This document shows positions 1-6,863 of a stretch of 9,128 bases of DNA, one piece after another. How positions within the stretch are numbered: the first letter of the stretch is position 1; the number at the start of each line of letters is the position of its first letter. Location of the stretch: NCBI GenBank assembly GCA_029938595.1, contig JAOZUP010000144.1, forward strand, positions 1 to 9,128, written 5' to 3'. A program made the position numbers and the translations under genes. The notes under the pieces were generated by a model. It did not search any database, was not told where the DNA came from, and saw only the letters and a program-made list of their open reading frames with translations. This DNA comes from Thermoanaerobaculales bacterium. Its GTDB lineage: Bacteria; Acidobacteriota; Thermoanaerobaculia; Thermoanaerobaculales; Sulfomarinibacteraceae.

Positions 1-177
1 TCGGTGAGGTTTCACAACTTCACCCTCACCGAGTCGACGCCCGAGGGCGCGACCACCGCTCGGCTCGCCGACCGCGAGGAACTCGCCGCCGCGGTCGAGC
101 ACCACATCGGCATCCCCGCCGACATCGTTCGTGAGGCCGTCGAGGGTATCGCCCTCGAGGCGGATATCTATTCATAA
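1..177 (+). CDS. C-terminal fragment, possibly arylamine N-acetyltransferase (partial at left edge)
   Basis: Frame 1 is open from the first base to a TAA at 175-177 and gives 58 residues with no start in view. The segment reads like the end of a soluble enzyme: a short strand-turn (FTLTE...GATTARLAD), then a helix (REELAAAVEHHIGIPADI) and a short acidic tail. The order 'T-x-R-x-L-x-D-x-x-E-L ... h-G-I' resembles the last strand and helix of arylamine N-acetyltransferases, which move acetyl from acetyl-CoA to arylamines through a Cys-His-Asp triad. That triad would lie upstream of the window, so the family call is inference from a weak C-terminal pattern. That it is coding is better supported, by strong GC bias at third codon positions and a clean stop. 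It converges on the efflux operon, so no shared transcription is expected. Confidence 0.5.
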   Translation, partial: SVRFHNFTLTESTPEGATTARLADREELAAAVEHHIGIPADIVREAVEGIALEADIYS

Positions 178-182
178 AGAAA

Positions 183-229
183 CTGGCTCGTCCCAAACCC
201 TCGATTCTCTATGAGATGGATCGAGCCAG
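183..229 (+). repeat. Inverted repeat just downstream of the left-edge gene
   Basis: CTGGCTCG (183-190) is exactly complementary to CGAGCCAG (222-229), giving an 8-bp stem over a 31-nt loop. The loop also holds TCGAT (201-205), which could pair with ATCGA (220-224) instead. It begins six bases after the TAA at 175-177, where a 3' stabilising stem or terminator would lie. There is no U-tract, so an intrinsic terminator is not supported. Confidence 0.45.
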
Positions 230-238
230 CCGCGAAGC

Positions 239-297
239 GGCGACAGACAACCGGAAGATCAGGGTTGCGGCTGGCGCTGCAGCCGAAATCTGTCGCC
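239..297. repeat. Structured intergenic element able to form a three-way junction
   Basis: Three nested or adjacent inverted repeats close into one fold. P1 is GGCGACAGA (239-247) with TCTGTCGCC (289-297), 9 bp. P2 is CAACC (248-252) with GGTTG (263-267), 5 bp over a 10-nt loop. P3 is CGGCTG (268-273) with CAGCCG (280-285), 6 bp over a 6-nt loop. Only AAA (286-288) is unpaired at the junction. All pairs are Watson-Crick and were read directly. Whether it acts as RNA, as single-stranded DNA in a REP-like element, or not at all is unknown. It lacks tRNA arms and an anticodon loop, so it is not a tRNA. Confidence 0.5.
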
Positions 298-377
298 CCT
301 TCAGGGCTGGCGGCAAGGGGGTTCCGAAATCCTGGGGCTGACGCCCCAGGCTATGAATCTGTCGCGCCTTCGGCGCT
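287..377. repeat. Pair of 22-bp direct repeats, each with a small hairpin
   Basis: A 22-base unit occurs at 287-308 and again at 356-377, matching at 19 of 22 positions and beginning AATCTGTCGC in both. The second copy folds as GCGCC-TTC-GGCGC (364-376). The first folds the same way (295-298 with 304-307) apart from one C/A mismatch at 299/303. Two of the three differences (297/366 and 305/374) are a paired C:G to G:C swap that keeps the stem. The perfect hairpin at 331-350 lies between the copies. This design (hairpin, short link, second hairpin) fits a dispersed palindromic repeat family and not coding sequence. Confidence 0.6.
331..350. repeat. Perfect 8-bp hairpin, CCTGGGGC-TGAC-GCCCCAGG
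   Basis: Bases 331-338 and 343-350 are exact reverse complements separated by a TGAC tetraloop. The stem is very GC-rich and folds equally well from either strand, so it could act as a bidirectional transcript end between the convergent genes. No T-tract follows in either direction, so factor-independent termination is not shown. It sits between the two 22-bp repeats and looks like part of the same repeat block. Confidence 0.6.
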
Positions 378-401
378 CGGTCGTGCGCCCTATTCCCGCA
401 T

Positions 402-423
402 CTCGCTCTCCTGAGAGGGCGAG
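402..423 (-). terminator. Hairpin abutting the last stop codon of the efflux operon (possible 3' end)
   Basis: CTCGC (402-406) pairs with GCGAG (419-423), and CTC (408-410) pairs with GAG (415-417) over a CTGA loop. Position 407/418 is T/G, which becomes an A/C mismatch in the operon transcript. The stem starts at the base next to the TAA of permease 2 (424-426). It is well placed to end or protect the operon mRNA, but no U-run follows, so it may be a stabilising stem or a Rho-dependent end instead. Confidence 0.35.
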
Positions 424-1527
424 TTAGCCGAGTGTTCGGCGGTAGCGGAGGCGGGCGACGGTGAAGATGATGACAGCCAGACCGAGCATCGCCAACGCCT
501 GGGGCCAGAGAACATCGAGACCGACGCCTTTCAGGAAGATCCCGCGCAGCGCCGTGACGAAGTACCGCAGCGGTATCGCGTAGGTGACGAGCTGGAAGAT
601 CCGCGGCATGTTCTGGATCGGAAAGACAAAACCGGAGAGGTAGATCTGCGGCATCAGAAAGACAAAGGTCGAGATCATCATCGCCTGCTGCTGGGTACGC
701 GAGACGGTCGACACCAGCAGACCGAGACCCAGAGAGCAGATCATGAAGAGCGCGGTCATCAGCGCGAGCACAGCGAATGAGCCCCGCAGCGGCACCTCGA
801 ACCAGAACAGTACCACCAGCAGACCGGTCACGAACTCCACCACTCCCACCATGGCGTAGGGCACGAGCTTGCCGGTGATGACCGCGCTCGGCGTCAGCGG
901 GGTGACCAGGAGCTGCTCCATGGTGCCGAGCTCGATCTCGCGCACCAGGGCCATCGAAGCCAGCATCATGGCCATGATCATGATCAAGAGCGCCAGCACG
1001 GCGGGGACCATGAAGTAACGGCTCACCAGATCAGGGTTGTAGAGCACCTTCGGCCGGAGCTCGATCGGCGCCCGCGCGCCCGCCGCCTCTGCAGCGATCC
1101 GCAGAACACCCTGGGCGTAGGCGAGGCCGAGGGTGCCGACCATGGCATCGGATCCATCGGCCAGGACCTGGATCCTACCGGTGCGGCCGGCCTCCCGGTC
1201 GGCGGCAAAGCCCGAGGGGATGGTCACGGCCACCCGCGCCCGGCCGCTGTCGAGCCACGGGTCGAGGTCGTCCTGGGTCGGGACCGCGGCTACCTGGTCG
1301 AAGTAGGTGGAGGCGGTGAAGGCGTCGATGAGCTCACGGCTGGCAACGGAGCGGTCGAGGTCGCAGACCACGAGCTCCACCTTGCGGATGTCAGTTGTTG
1401 CGGCGTAGCCGAGGACGATGATCTGAACGATCGGCGCAATGAAGAGGACGGACAGGATCTTCGGATCCCGCCACAGCTGAATCAGCTCCTTGACCACGAA
1501 GCCGGCAATCGTCCGCACGCTCCCCAT
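424..1527 (-). CDS. ABC-2 type transporter permease 2, YbhR-like
   Basis: Inner-membrane permease of the ABC-2 (DUF/ABC2_membrane_3) type, 367 residues, last gene of the operon. Residues 24-44 form a first membrane helix. Residues 45-170 form a periplasmic domain ending in the family's YNPD motif (163-166). Five more hydrophobic segments follow, at about 172-195, 222-242, 250-275, 283-304 and 340-358. The cytoplasmic coupling motif RE-x-E-x-GTMEQLLVTP (196-210) and the late motif SGFVFPIQNMP (298-308) are both intact. It most resembles E. coli YbhR/YhhJ. It should pair with permease 1 to form the export pore driven by the two ATPases. The ATG at 1525-1527 directly abuts the TAG of permease 1, with GGAG seven bases upstream inside that gene, so translation is probably coupled. 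The family call is firm; the substrate is not readable. Confidence 0.93.
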   Translation of the reverse strand: MGSVRTIAGFVVKELIQLWRDPKILSVLFIAPIVQIIVLGYAATTDIRKVELVVCDLDRSVASRELIDAFTASTYFDQVAAVPTQDDLDPWLDSGRARVAVTIPSGFAADREAGRTGRIQVLADGSDAMVGTLGLAYAQGVLRIAAEAAGARAPIELRPKVLYNPDLVSRYFMVPAVLALLIMIMAMMLASMALVREIELGTMEQLLVTPLTPSAVITGKLVPYAMVGVVEFVTGLLVVLFWFEVPLRGSFAVLALMTALFMICSLGLGLLVSTVSRTQQQAMMISTFVFLMPQIYLSGFVFPIQNMPRIFQLVTYAIPLRYFVTALRGIFLKGVGLDVLWPQALAMLGLAVIIFTVARLRYRRTLG

Positions 1528-2631
1528 CTACAGGCTCCGCACCATGCGCACGGTCGCCGCGAGCAGCACCAGCGCGCCGAAGATCGCCAGCGCCGCCGCC
1601 TGCTGCCACCACATATCGGGACCAACCCCCTTGAGGACGATGGAGCGCAAGGCGGCGATGAAGTAGCGTGCGGGGACGATGGACGAGATGATCTGCAGCG
1701 CGCGCGGCATCGAGGAGATCGGAAAAATAAAGCCCGACAGCAGCAGGGTCGGCAGCATCGAGGACAGCAGCCCGAGCTGGAAGGCCACCTGCTGGCTCTC
1801 GGCCAGAGTCGAGATGAAGATGCCCCATCCGAGGCCACCGGCCAGGAAGAGCAGGGTCACGACGGCAAGCCAGAAAATCGAGCCCCGCACCGGCATCTCG
1901 AACAGGGCCCACGCGAGGAAGAGGGCGCCGGCCGCGGAGACCGACCCCACCAGCAGGTAGGGAAGGGTCTTGCCCAGCAGCAGCTCGATGGCTCGAATCG
2001 GGGTCGCGCGGAGGGACTCCATGGTTCCCCGCTCCTTCTCACGCACCACCGCGAGGGCGGTGGCGATGACCGAGGAGACCATGAGGATGAAGGCCAACAG
2101 ACCGGGCACGAGGAAGATCGACGACTTGAGGTCCGGGTTGTACCAGACCAGGGGCGCCGCCTCGAGCGGCGAACGGAACTCGATTCCCAATACCTCGGGG
2201 GTGGTAGCGGCCACGATCTGGCGGGCATAGCTGAGGATCGTGCTTGCAGTTTGCGAGTCGGCGCCGTCGAGGATGAAGAGCAGGGAGGTCGGACGCAGCG
2301 CCGCCGCCTCGGACGCGAAGTCCGCCGGGATGACGAGCGCTGCCTGAATCGCTTCTGACGCGAAGAGGGCGTCGGTGGGCCGAACTTCGTCGAGGGTGGC
2401 GGCGCGCACGAAGAAACCGCTCTCGAGAAAGGCCTCGACGACACGCCGCGAGGCGCTGGTTCGCGAAAGATCGACCACGCCGAGCCGGATATCCGTGACG
2501 TCAAAGCTGAGCGCGTAACCGTAGATCATCAGCAGGACCAGCGGCATCCCGAGCAGCGCTATCGCCGTACGCCAGTCGCGTTTGAGCTGCAGCAGCTCCT
2601 TGATCGCGACGGCGAGGACGCGGCGGATCAC
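1528..2631 (-). CDS. ABC-2 type transporter permease 1, YbhS-like
   Basis: Second ABC-2 inner-membrane permease, also 367 residues and colinear with its neighbour to within about one residue at the main motifs. A first membrane helix at 22-42 precedes a periplasmic domain (43-170) ending in WYNPD (163-167). Further membrane segments lie at about 172-195, 222-245, 253-275, 283-304 and 342-361. RE-x-ERGTMESLRATP (197-211) and SGFIFPISSMP (299-309) mark the family. I take the start as GTG at 2629-2631. It overlaps the ATPase 2 stop as GTGA, has GGAG five bases upstream, and yields the usual N-terminus MIRRVLAVAIKELLQLKRDW. The frame is open upstream to 2865, but that stretch is arginine/glycine-rich shadow of the ATPase gene. 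It probably forms a heterodimeric channel with permease 2, as YbhS does with YbhR. Confidence 0.92.
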   Translation of the reverse strand: MIRRVLAVAIKELLQLKRDWRTAIALLGMPLVLLMIYGYALSFDVTDIRLGVVDLSRTSASRRVVEAFLESGFFVRAATLDEVRPTDALFASEAIQAALVIPADFASEAAALRPTSLLFILDGADSQTASTILSYARQIVAATTPEVLGIEFRSPLEAAPLVWYNPDLKSSIFLVPGLLAFILMVSSVIATALAVVREKERGTMESLRATPIRAIELLLGKTLPYLLVGSVSAAGALFLAWALFEMPVRGSIFWLAVVTLLFLAGGLGWGIFISTLAESQQVAFQLGLLSSMLPTLLLSGFIFPISSMPRALQIISSIVPARYFIAALRSIVLKGVGPDMWWQQAAALAIFGALVLLAATVRMVRSL

Positions 2632-3602
2632 GACGACTCCGCCTCCTCCGCCTCGTGGATGAAGCGGATGAAAACGTCCTCGAGCGACGGCGCCACCGGA
2701 TTCACGGTTACGGGGCCAAACCCGGCGGCAACCAGGCTCCGCTCGATCGTGGCGGCGGCCTCGGGGCTCTCCACCACCGCGCGCAGACGGTCGCCAAAGA
2801 GGGCTGCGTCGACCACCTCGGAGAGGTTCTCGAGCTCCTCGACGGCACGGGCGGCATCGGCGCACTCGAGCTCCAGCACCGAGCCCTCCGGGAAGACTGC
2901 CTTCAAGCGCGGAATCGTGTCAAGCGCGAGCAATTTCCCGGCATGCATCAGTGCCACCCGATGACAGCGCTCGGCCTCATCCATCGAGTGGGTGGTGACG
3001 AAGATCGTGACGCCCCCCTCGGAGAGGTCGTCGATGAGGTCCCAGAAATCACGCCGCGCCTCGGGATCGACGCCTCCGGTCGGCTCGTCGAGAAAGACCA
3101 CCGGCGGCTCGTGGAGCAGGGCGCAGGACAGCGCCAGCCGCTGCCGGAAGCCTCCCGGAAGGTCGGCGACGAGCGCCTGGCGCCGTGTCTCGAGCCCGGT
3201 GACCGCGAGCGCCCAGTCGCGCCGGCGCTCGAACTCGCGCCCCCACACGCGGTAGGTTCCGGCCCAGAAGCGAAGGTTTTCATCGACTGTGAGGTCGGTG
3301 TAGAGCGAAAACTTCTGCGACATGTAGCCGATGCGGGTCTTGATGGCGGCGGACTCGGTCGCGATGTCAAAGCCATCCACCGTGCCCTTGCCCGAGGTCG
3401 GCCGAAGCAAACCACAGAGCATACGAATGGTGGTTGTCTTGCCGGCCCCGTTGGAGCCCAGGAATCCGAAGATCTCCCCCCGCGCCACCTCAAACGAGAC
3501 GTGGTCGACGGCTACAAAATCGCCGAAGGTGCGGGTCAGCTCCGACGCCGACACCACAATCTCACGCGCCGGATGACGGCCCTCGGCCGTGGCGCCGCTC
3601 AC
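2628..3602 (-). CDS. ABC transporter ATPase 2, YbhF C-half-like
   Basis: Cytoplasmic ATPase that powers the exporter; 324 residues from a GTG at 3600-3602. Walker A is GSNGAGKT (49-56), the Q-loop is Q96, the signature is LPGGF (148-152) in place of LSGGQ, Walker B is VVFLDE (168-173) with catalytic E173, the D-loop is GVDP (177-180) and the switch histidine is H205. The C-terminal 100 residues form the regulatory extension usual in this group. The LP-x-GF-x-QRLAL signature and a full set of catalytic residues match the C-terminal half of E. coli YbhF. The start overlaps the channel gene's TGA as GTGA and no good ribosome site precedes it, so translation probably depends on coupling. An upstream extension to 3761 is rejected because it lies inside the channel gene and has no ATPase character. 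Confidence 0.93.
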   Translation of the reverse strand: MSGATAEGRHPAREIVVSASELTRTFGDFVAVDHVSFEVARGEIFGFLGSNGAGKTTTIRMLCGLLRPTSGKGTVDGFDIATESAAIKTRIGYMSQKFSLYTDLTVDENLRFWAGTYRVWGREFERRRDWALAVTGLETRRQALVADLPGGFRQRLALSCALLHEPPVVFLDEPTGGVDPEARRDFWDLIDDLSEGGVTIFVTTHSMDEAERCHRVALMHAGKLLALDTIPRLKAVFPEGSVLELECADAARAVEELENLSEVVDAALFGDRLRAVVESPEAAATIERSLVAAGFGPVTVNPVAPSLEDVFIRFIHEAEEAESS

Positions 3603-4924
3603 CGCCCGACGGCCCACTCCAACGCCGCCGCCGCGATCCAGGCGGTGACCCGTGTTCTCACCTGCGCTACCTCGGCCGCGGTCAGGTCCGCCTGCGCGTC
3701 GAGCATCTCCGAGATCGGTGCGAGACCGACGGCGTAGCGCTCGTTCGACGACTCCTCCCACGCGGCCGCAGCTTGTTGCGAGGCATCGGCTGCGCTGACC
3801 GCCTCGAGCGCGGCCTCGAGCTCGAGGCGGGAGTTCTCGACCTCGAGCTTGACTCTTCGTTCGAGCTCGCCGCGATCACCGCGCGCCGCATCCTGCTCGG
3901 CATGCACGGTCGCCGCCCGGGCCCGTGTCCGGTTGCCGTCGAAGAGCTGCCAACTCGCCAGCACCCCGACCCGCCAGGAATTGTTCCACTCGTCCTCGAG
4001 GGGCAGGAAGCGCTGGTTGGGGCGCGCCACCATCCACTGACCGGCCAGCGCCACCGCCGGCCGGCGAGCCGCGTTGACCACCCGCTCGCGGGCTCCGAGA
4101 CCGCCGATTCGGGCGTCGGCGATCTTGAGGTCCGGTCTCTCGGCCAACGCCTCGGCCTCGAGCTGCGAGAGTCCGATCGGTGCTGACGGCACGGCCGAGG
4201 TGCGGGCGTCGGCGAGGATAATCACCGTGTCGGGGGCGAGGGCGAGGAGCGACCGCAGACTTGCCAGCGTCTGCCTCTCCTCGGTCTGCACGCGGATGAG
4301 ATCGACATCAGCGGCTGCGACTCTCGCCTCGCCGGCAAAGACGCTGGCATTGACGGCCATACCGGCGGCGCGCAGGGCGCGCGAGTCGTCGAGCAGGCGT
4401 GCGGCGCGCAGGCGCTGAGCCTCGGCGACCTCCACCGCGGCCGCCGCAGCAACCGCCCTCCAGTAGGAGGAGCGGGCGTGGAAGCGGAGGTCGAGAGCCG
4501 TTCGTTCCGCTGACCAGTTCGCCGCGTCCTGATCCATCCGTGCGGCCTCACGGCCGGCACTGATGGCGCCACCCGTCCACAGGGGCTGGGTCAGCGAGAG
4601 GTCGGCCTGATACCAGGTCGTGATGTTGGGAAAGATGACGGTGGGGGGCTGGCCCGGACCGTCGAGCGGGGCCGAGAACTCAGGCACGCCGTTGAGCTGG
4701 GCGACGCCGGCGGCGGCAGTGAGCACCGGCATGCGAGCGGCGTCGGCCGCCTCGACGGCGGACACTGAGGCCAGTACGCGGTCGGCAGCCGCCTCGGTGA
4801 GGGTCGAGGCCTCGACCGCCATCCGGGCGGCGGTTTCGGCGTCGAGACGCACGCTCTGGGCGGCGGCCGGGACGGTCATGGCGAGGATGATCAGGGTCGG
4901 CTCGAGAATGCGGGTAAATCTCAT
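3599..4924 (-). CDS. TolC-family outer membrane efflux channel
   Basis: Outer-membrane factor of 441 residues that should trimerise into a barrel plus periplasmic tunnel and give the pump an exit. A signal peptide is clear (MRFTRILEPTLIILAMTVPA, cut near AAA-QS at 22-23). The family's twofold repeat is visible. Each half has a barrel strand motif, LTQPLWTGG (111-119) and WQLFDGNR (325-332), followed by long alanine-rich helices. RPDL (263-266) and the late RYAVGLAPISEMLDAQ stretch (397-411) are typical of TolC/OMF proteins. The ATG at 4922-4924 overlaps the ATPase 1 stop as ATGA. It has the operon's best Shine-Dalgarno, GGAGG seven bases upstream (4932-4936). Its place between two ATPase genes is unusual, since E. 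coli ybhGFSR carries no channel gene. There is no lipobox, so it is not of the NodT/OprM lipoprotein kind. Confidence 0.93.
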   Translation of the reverse strand: MRFTRILEPTLIILAMTVPAAAQSVRLDAETAARMAVEASTLTEAAADRVLASVSAVEAADAARMPVLTAAAGVAQLNGVPEFSAPLDGPGQPPTVIFPNITTWYQADLSLTQPLWTGGAISAGREAARMDQDAANWSAERTALDLRFHARSSYWRAVAAAAAVEVAEAQRLRAARLLDDSRALRAAGMAVNASVFAGEARVAAADVDLIRVQTEERQTLASLRSLLALAPDTVIILADARTSAVPSAPIGLSQLEAEALAERPDLKIADARIGGLGARERVVNAARRPAVALAGQWMVARPNQRFLPLEDEWNNSWRVGVLASWQLFDGNRTRARAATVHAEQDAARGDRGELERRVKLEVENSRLELEAALEAVSAADASQQAAAAWEESSNERYAVGLAPISEMLDAQADLTAAEVAQVRTRVTAWIAAAALEWAVGR

Positions 4925-5871
4925 GATGATGCCTCCATCAGCACTTCAGGCTCCGGCGAACGGGTGAGGTAGAGGAAGGCGTCCTCGAGACCGGCCGGGA
5001 TCGGGCGCGCGCCCTCCACCGGAACACCACTGTCCCCGAGAGCTGTACGAACGACGGCAACCGGATCTCGGGCGCCTTCGACGCGGACGTGGAGAGTGTT
5101 GCCGAAGACGCTGACATCGGCCACGTTCTCGATCTCAGCAAGGATCTCGGCCGCCCGCGTCCGTTGCTCCGCCGTGACCTCGACGATCGAACCCGGCATC
5201 AGGTCGGGGATTTCCTGAGGGCGGGCGTCCGCGAGGATTCGACCATCATGCATCAGGAGGACGCGGGTGCAGCGCTCGGCCTCGTCGAGGTAAGGGGTCG
5301 CGATGAGCAGGGTCAAGCCCTCGCCAACCAGATCGGCGAGCAGGCGCCAGAACTCGCGCCGGGTCACCGGGTCGACACCGGTGGTCGGTTCGTCGAGGAG
5401 CAAGATTTCCGGCGAATGGATGAGGGTGCAGGCGAGGGCGAGCTTCTGCTTCATTCCCCCCGACAGACGGTCAGCGAGCCGTGAGCGGAAATCCTCGAGG
5501 CCAACCAGCTCGAGGAGCTCGGTGCGGCGCACCTTCCAGGCCGGCACCCCATACATGAGGGCAAAGAACTGGATGTTCTCGTCGACCGTGAGATCGCCGT
5601 AGAGCGCAAAGCGCTGGGCGAGGTAACCGAGCCGGTGGTGGAGCGCCCTCCGCGTCCGCCAGGTGTCGGCGCCGAAGGCCTCGGCCTCGCCGGCGGTCGC
5701 TCGCAGCAGACCTGCCAGCACACGCAGGGTCGAGGTCTTCCCCCCGCCATCCGGGCCGATGAGCCCTACCACCTCGGATCGCCGGACCTCGAGATCCACG
5801 CCGCGGACCGCGTCGGTGGAACCGTAGCGCACCACCAGACCGCGGGCCGCGAGCAAAGTTTCGTCGCTCAC
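4921..5871 (-). CDS. ABC transporter ATPase 1, YbhF N-half-like, degenerate switch loop
   Basis: Cytoplasmic ATPase of 316 residues. Walker A is GPDGGGKT (39-46), the Q-loop is Q86, the signature is LSGGM (136-140) followed by KQKLALACTL, Walker B is ILLLDE (156-161) with E161, and the D-loop is GVDP (165-168). Where the switch histidine should be, it reads ATPYLDEAER, so position 193 is proline. The N-terminal half of E. coli YbhF likewise lacks histidine there (I recall STSYLDEAE), and it shares the PDG Walker A and LSGGMKQK signature. This gene is therefore probably the N-half partner of ATPase 2, forming a dimer with one full and one weakened catalytic site. The start is GTG at 5869-5871, overlapping the adaptor stop as GTGA, with no strong ribosome site, so translation is probably coupled to the adaptor. 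Confidence 0.93.
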   Translation of the reverse strand: MSDETLLAARGLVVRYGSTDAVRGVDLEVRRSEVVGLIGPDGGGKTSTLRVLAGLLRATAGEAEAFGADTWRTRRALHHRLGYLAQRFALYGDLTVDENIQFFALMYGVPAWKVRRTELLELVGLEDFRSRLADRLSGGMKQKLALACTLIHSPEILLLDEPTTGVDPVTRREFWRLLADLVGEGLTLLIATPYLDEAERCTRVLLMHDGRILADARPQEIPDLMPGSIVEVTAEQRTRAAEILAEIENVADVSVFGNTLHVRVEGARDPVAVVRTALGDSGVPVEGARPIPAGLEDAFLYLTRSPEPEVLMEASS

Positions 5872-6863
5872 CGAACCGGCCCGGCGGCCGCCACGCCGAA
5901 GTACGCGTCGCCCGGCATCCCGGGCTTGAAGTGGCCGTCGGTATTGTCGAGAGAGATCTTGACCCGAAAAACGAGCTTGGCCCGCTCATCGGGCGTCTGC
6001 ACGTTCTTGGGCGTGAACTCGGCCACCGGAGAGATAAAGGACACGGCGCCGGTGAAGGATTGAGCGCTGCCATCAACCCGAACCTCGACCGGGTCGCCAA
6101 GATTGACCTGCGACAGATTGGGCTCGTCGATCCAGACCGTCAGCCACGGCCGTGCGATGTCCGTGAGAACCGCAATCGTCGCCCCCGGGTGAAGGACCTC
6201 GCCGGGCTCGGCCACCCTCCGGGTGATCACTCCATTGCGCGGCGCTGGCACGGTGGCGTCGGTGATCTGTTGCTCGACCGCCGCAACCCGGGCCTCGGCG
6301 GCGGCCCGCTTGGCGCGCGCGGTCTCGATCTCCTGCCGACGCGGTCCGGCGACGAGCTTGTCGAGCTGCGATTTAGCCGCCGCCACCGCTCGCTCGGCGA
6401 TATCGCGCCGGGTTGCCGTGTCGTCGCGCGCCTTCTCGGTCGCCGTGCCGCGCTCGGCGAGCCCCTCGAGACGATCGAAGTCGCGGCGGGCGGCATCGAG
6501 CTCGGTCTGGGCCTGAGCGAGCTGATCCTCGGCCCGCCGCAGGTCCTCGGCGCGGGTGCCCGCGAGCAGCAGCCGCAGACGGGCGTCGGTCGCCGCGGCA
6601 TCGGCACGTACCTGCGCGAGTTGGTGCTCGGCGTCGATCGCGTCCAGGCGGGCCACGACCTCGCCTTCCCCAACCTCATCCCCTTCCTCGAAGGGGGCCT
6701 CGAGGAGCCGGCCGCCGACCTTGGCGCCAAGCCGGATCTCGGTCGCCTCGATGTGCCCCGAGGCGTGGATCGGGCCGCTGTCGTCGCCCTGCCGGCAACC
6801 AACGGTTGCCAGGGCGGCGGCCGCGACGACGATGACGATCATGAGTGAGGTGCGAGGTTTCAT
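5868..6863 (-). CDS. HlyD/YbhG-type periplasmic adaptor, probable lipoprotein
   Basis: Membrane fusion protein of 331 residues linking the inner-membrane ABC complex to the TolC-type channel. A hydrophobic leader (6-20) ends at C23 in ATVGC, a loose lipobox, so it is probably lipid-anchored. E. coli YbhG, as I recall it, is not. Domains in order: first lipoyl half (33-75, GHIEATEIRLGAKVGGRL); a long coiled-coil hairpin rich in Ala, Arg, Glu and Asp (78-200); second lipoyl half with the family motif VPAPRNGVI (205-213); a beta-barrel domain including AEFTPKNVQTPDERAKLVF (281-299), typical of YbhG relatives; and a final KPGMPGDAYF strand. The ATG at 6861-6863 overlaps the TetR stop as ATGA and has AAGGA eight bases upstream. 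The family call is firm; the lipid anchor is moderately sure because -3 and -2 are Thr and Val. Confidence 0.92.
   Translation of the reverse strand: MKPRTSLMIVIVVAAAALATVGCRQGDDSGPIHASGHIEATEIRLGAKVGGRLLEAPFEEGDEVGEGEVVARLDAIDAEHQLAQVRADAAATDARLRLLLAGTRAEDLRRAEDQLAQAQTELDAARRDFDRLEGLAERGTATEKARDDTATRRDIAERAVAAAKSQLDKLVAGPRRQEIETARAKRAAAEARVAAVEQQITDATVPAPRNGVITRRVAEPGEVLHPGATIAVLTDIARPWLTVWIDEPNLSQVNLGDPVEVRVDGSAQSFTGAVSFISPVAEFTPKNVQTPDERAKLVFRVKISLDNTDGHFKPGMPGDAYFGVAAAGPVR

Noticed and set aside
239..297. Three-way junction read as a tRNA
   Set aside because: No 7-bp acceptor stem with a CCA-like end, no T-loop GTTC, and no 7-nt anticodon loop.
211..414. 67-residue + strand open frame in the left intergenic gap
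   Set aside because: It lies wholly inside the hairpin and direct-repeat block, has no ribosome site, and its residues simply translate the repeats.
2632..2865. N-terminal extension of permease 1
   Set aside because: It overlaps the end of ATPase 2 in another frame, reads as Arg/Gly-rich low-complexity sequence, and GTG 2631 gives the family N-terminus with a ribosome site.
2655..3737. Long + strand open frame (360 residues) antisense to ATPase 2
   Set aside because: High GC keeps stop codons rare opposite real genes. The product has no recognisable domain, and the minus-strand gene has all ABC motifs.
3603..3761. N-terminal extension of ATPase 2
   Set aside because: It lies within the TolC-type gene, is Arg/Gly-rich and has no ATPase features; GTG 3602 fits the overlap pattern of the operon.
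3700..5600. Frequent CTCGAG/CCTCGAG words on the + strand as a possible skewed motif
   Set aside because: They match common Leu and Glu codons (CTC, GAG) in GC-rich Ala/Glu/Leu proteins on the minus strand; no regular spacing was seen.
5931..6848. Long + strand open frame (305 residues) antisense to the adaptor
   Set aside because: Same GC shadow effect; the composition is His/Arg/Gly-rich with no signal peptide or domain, while the minus frame is a full HlyD protein.
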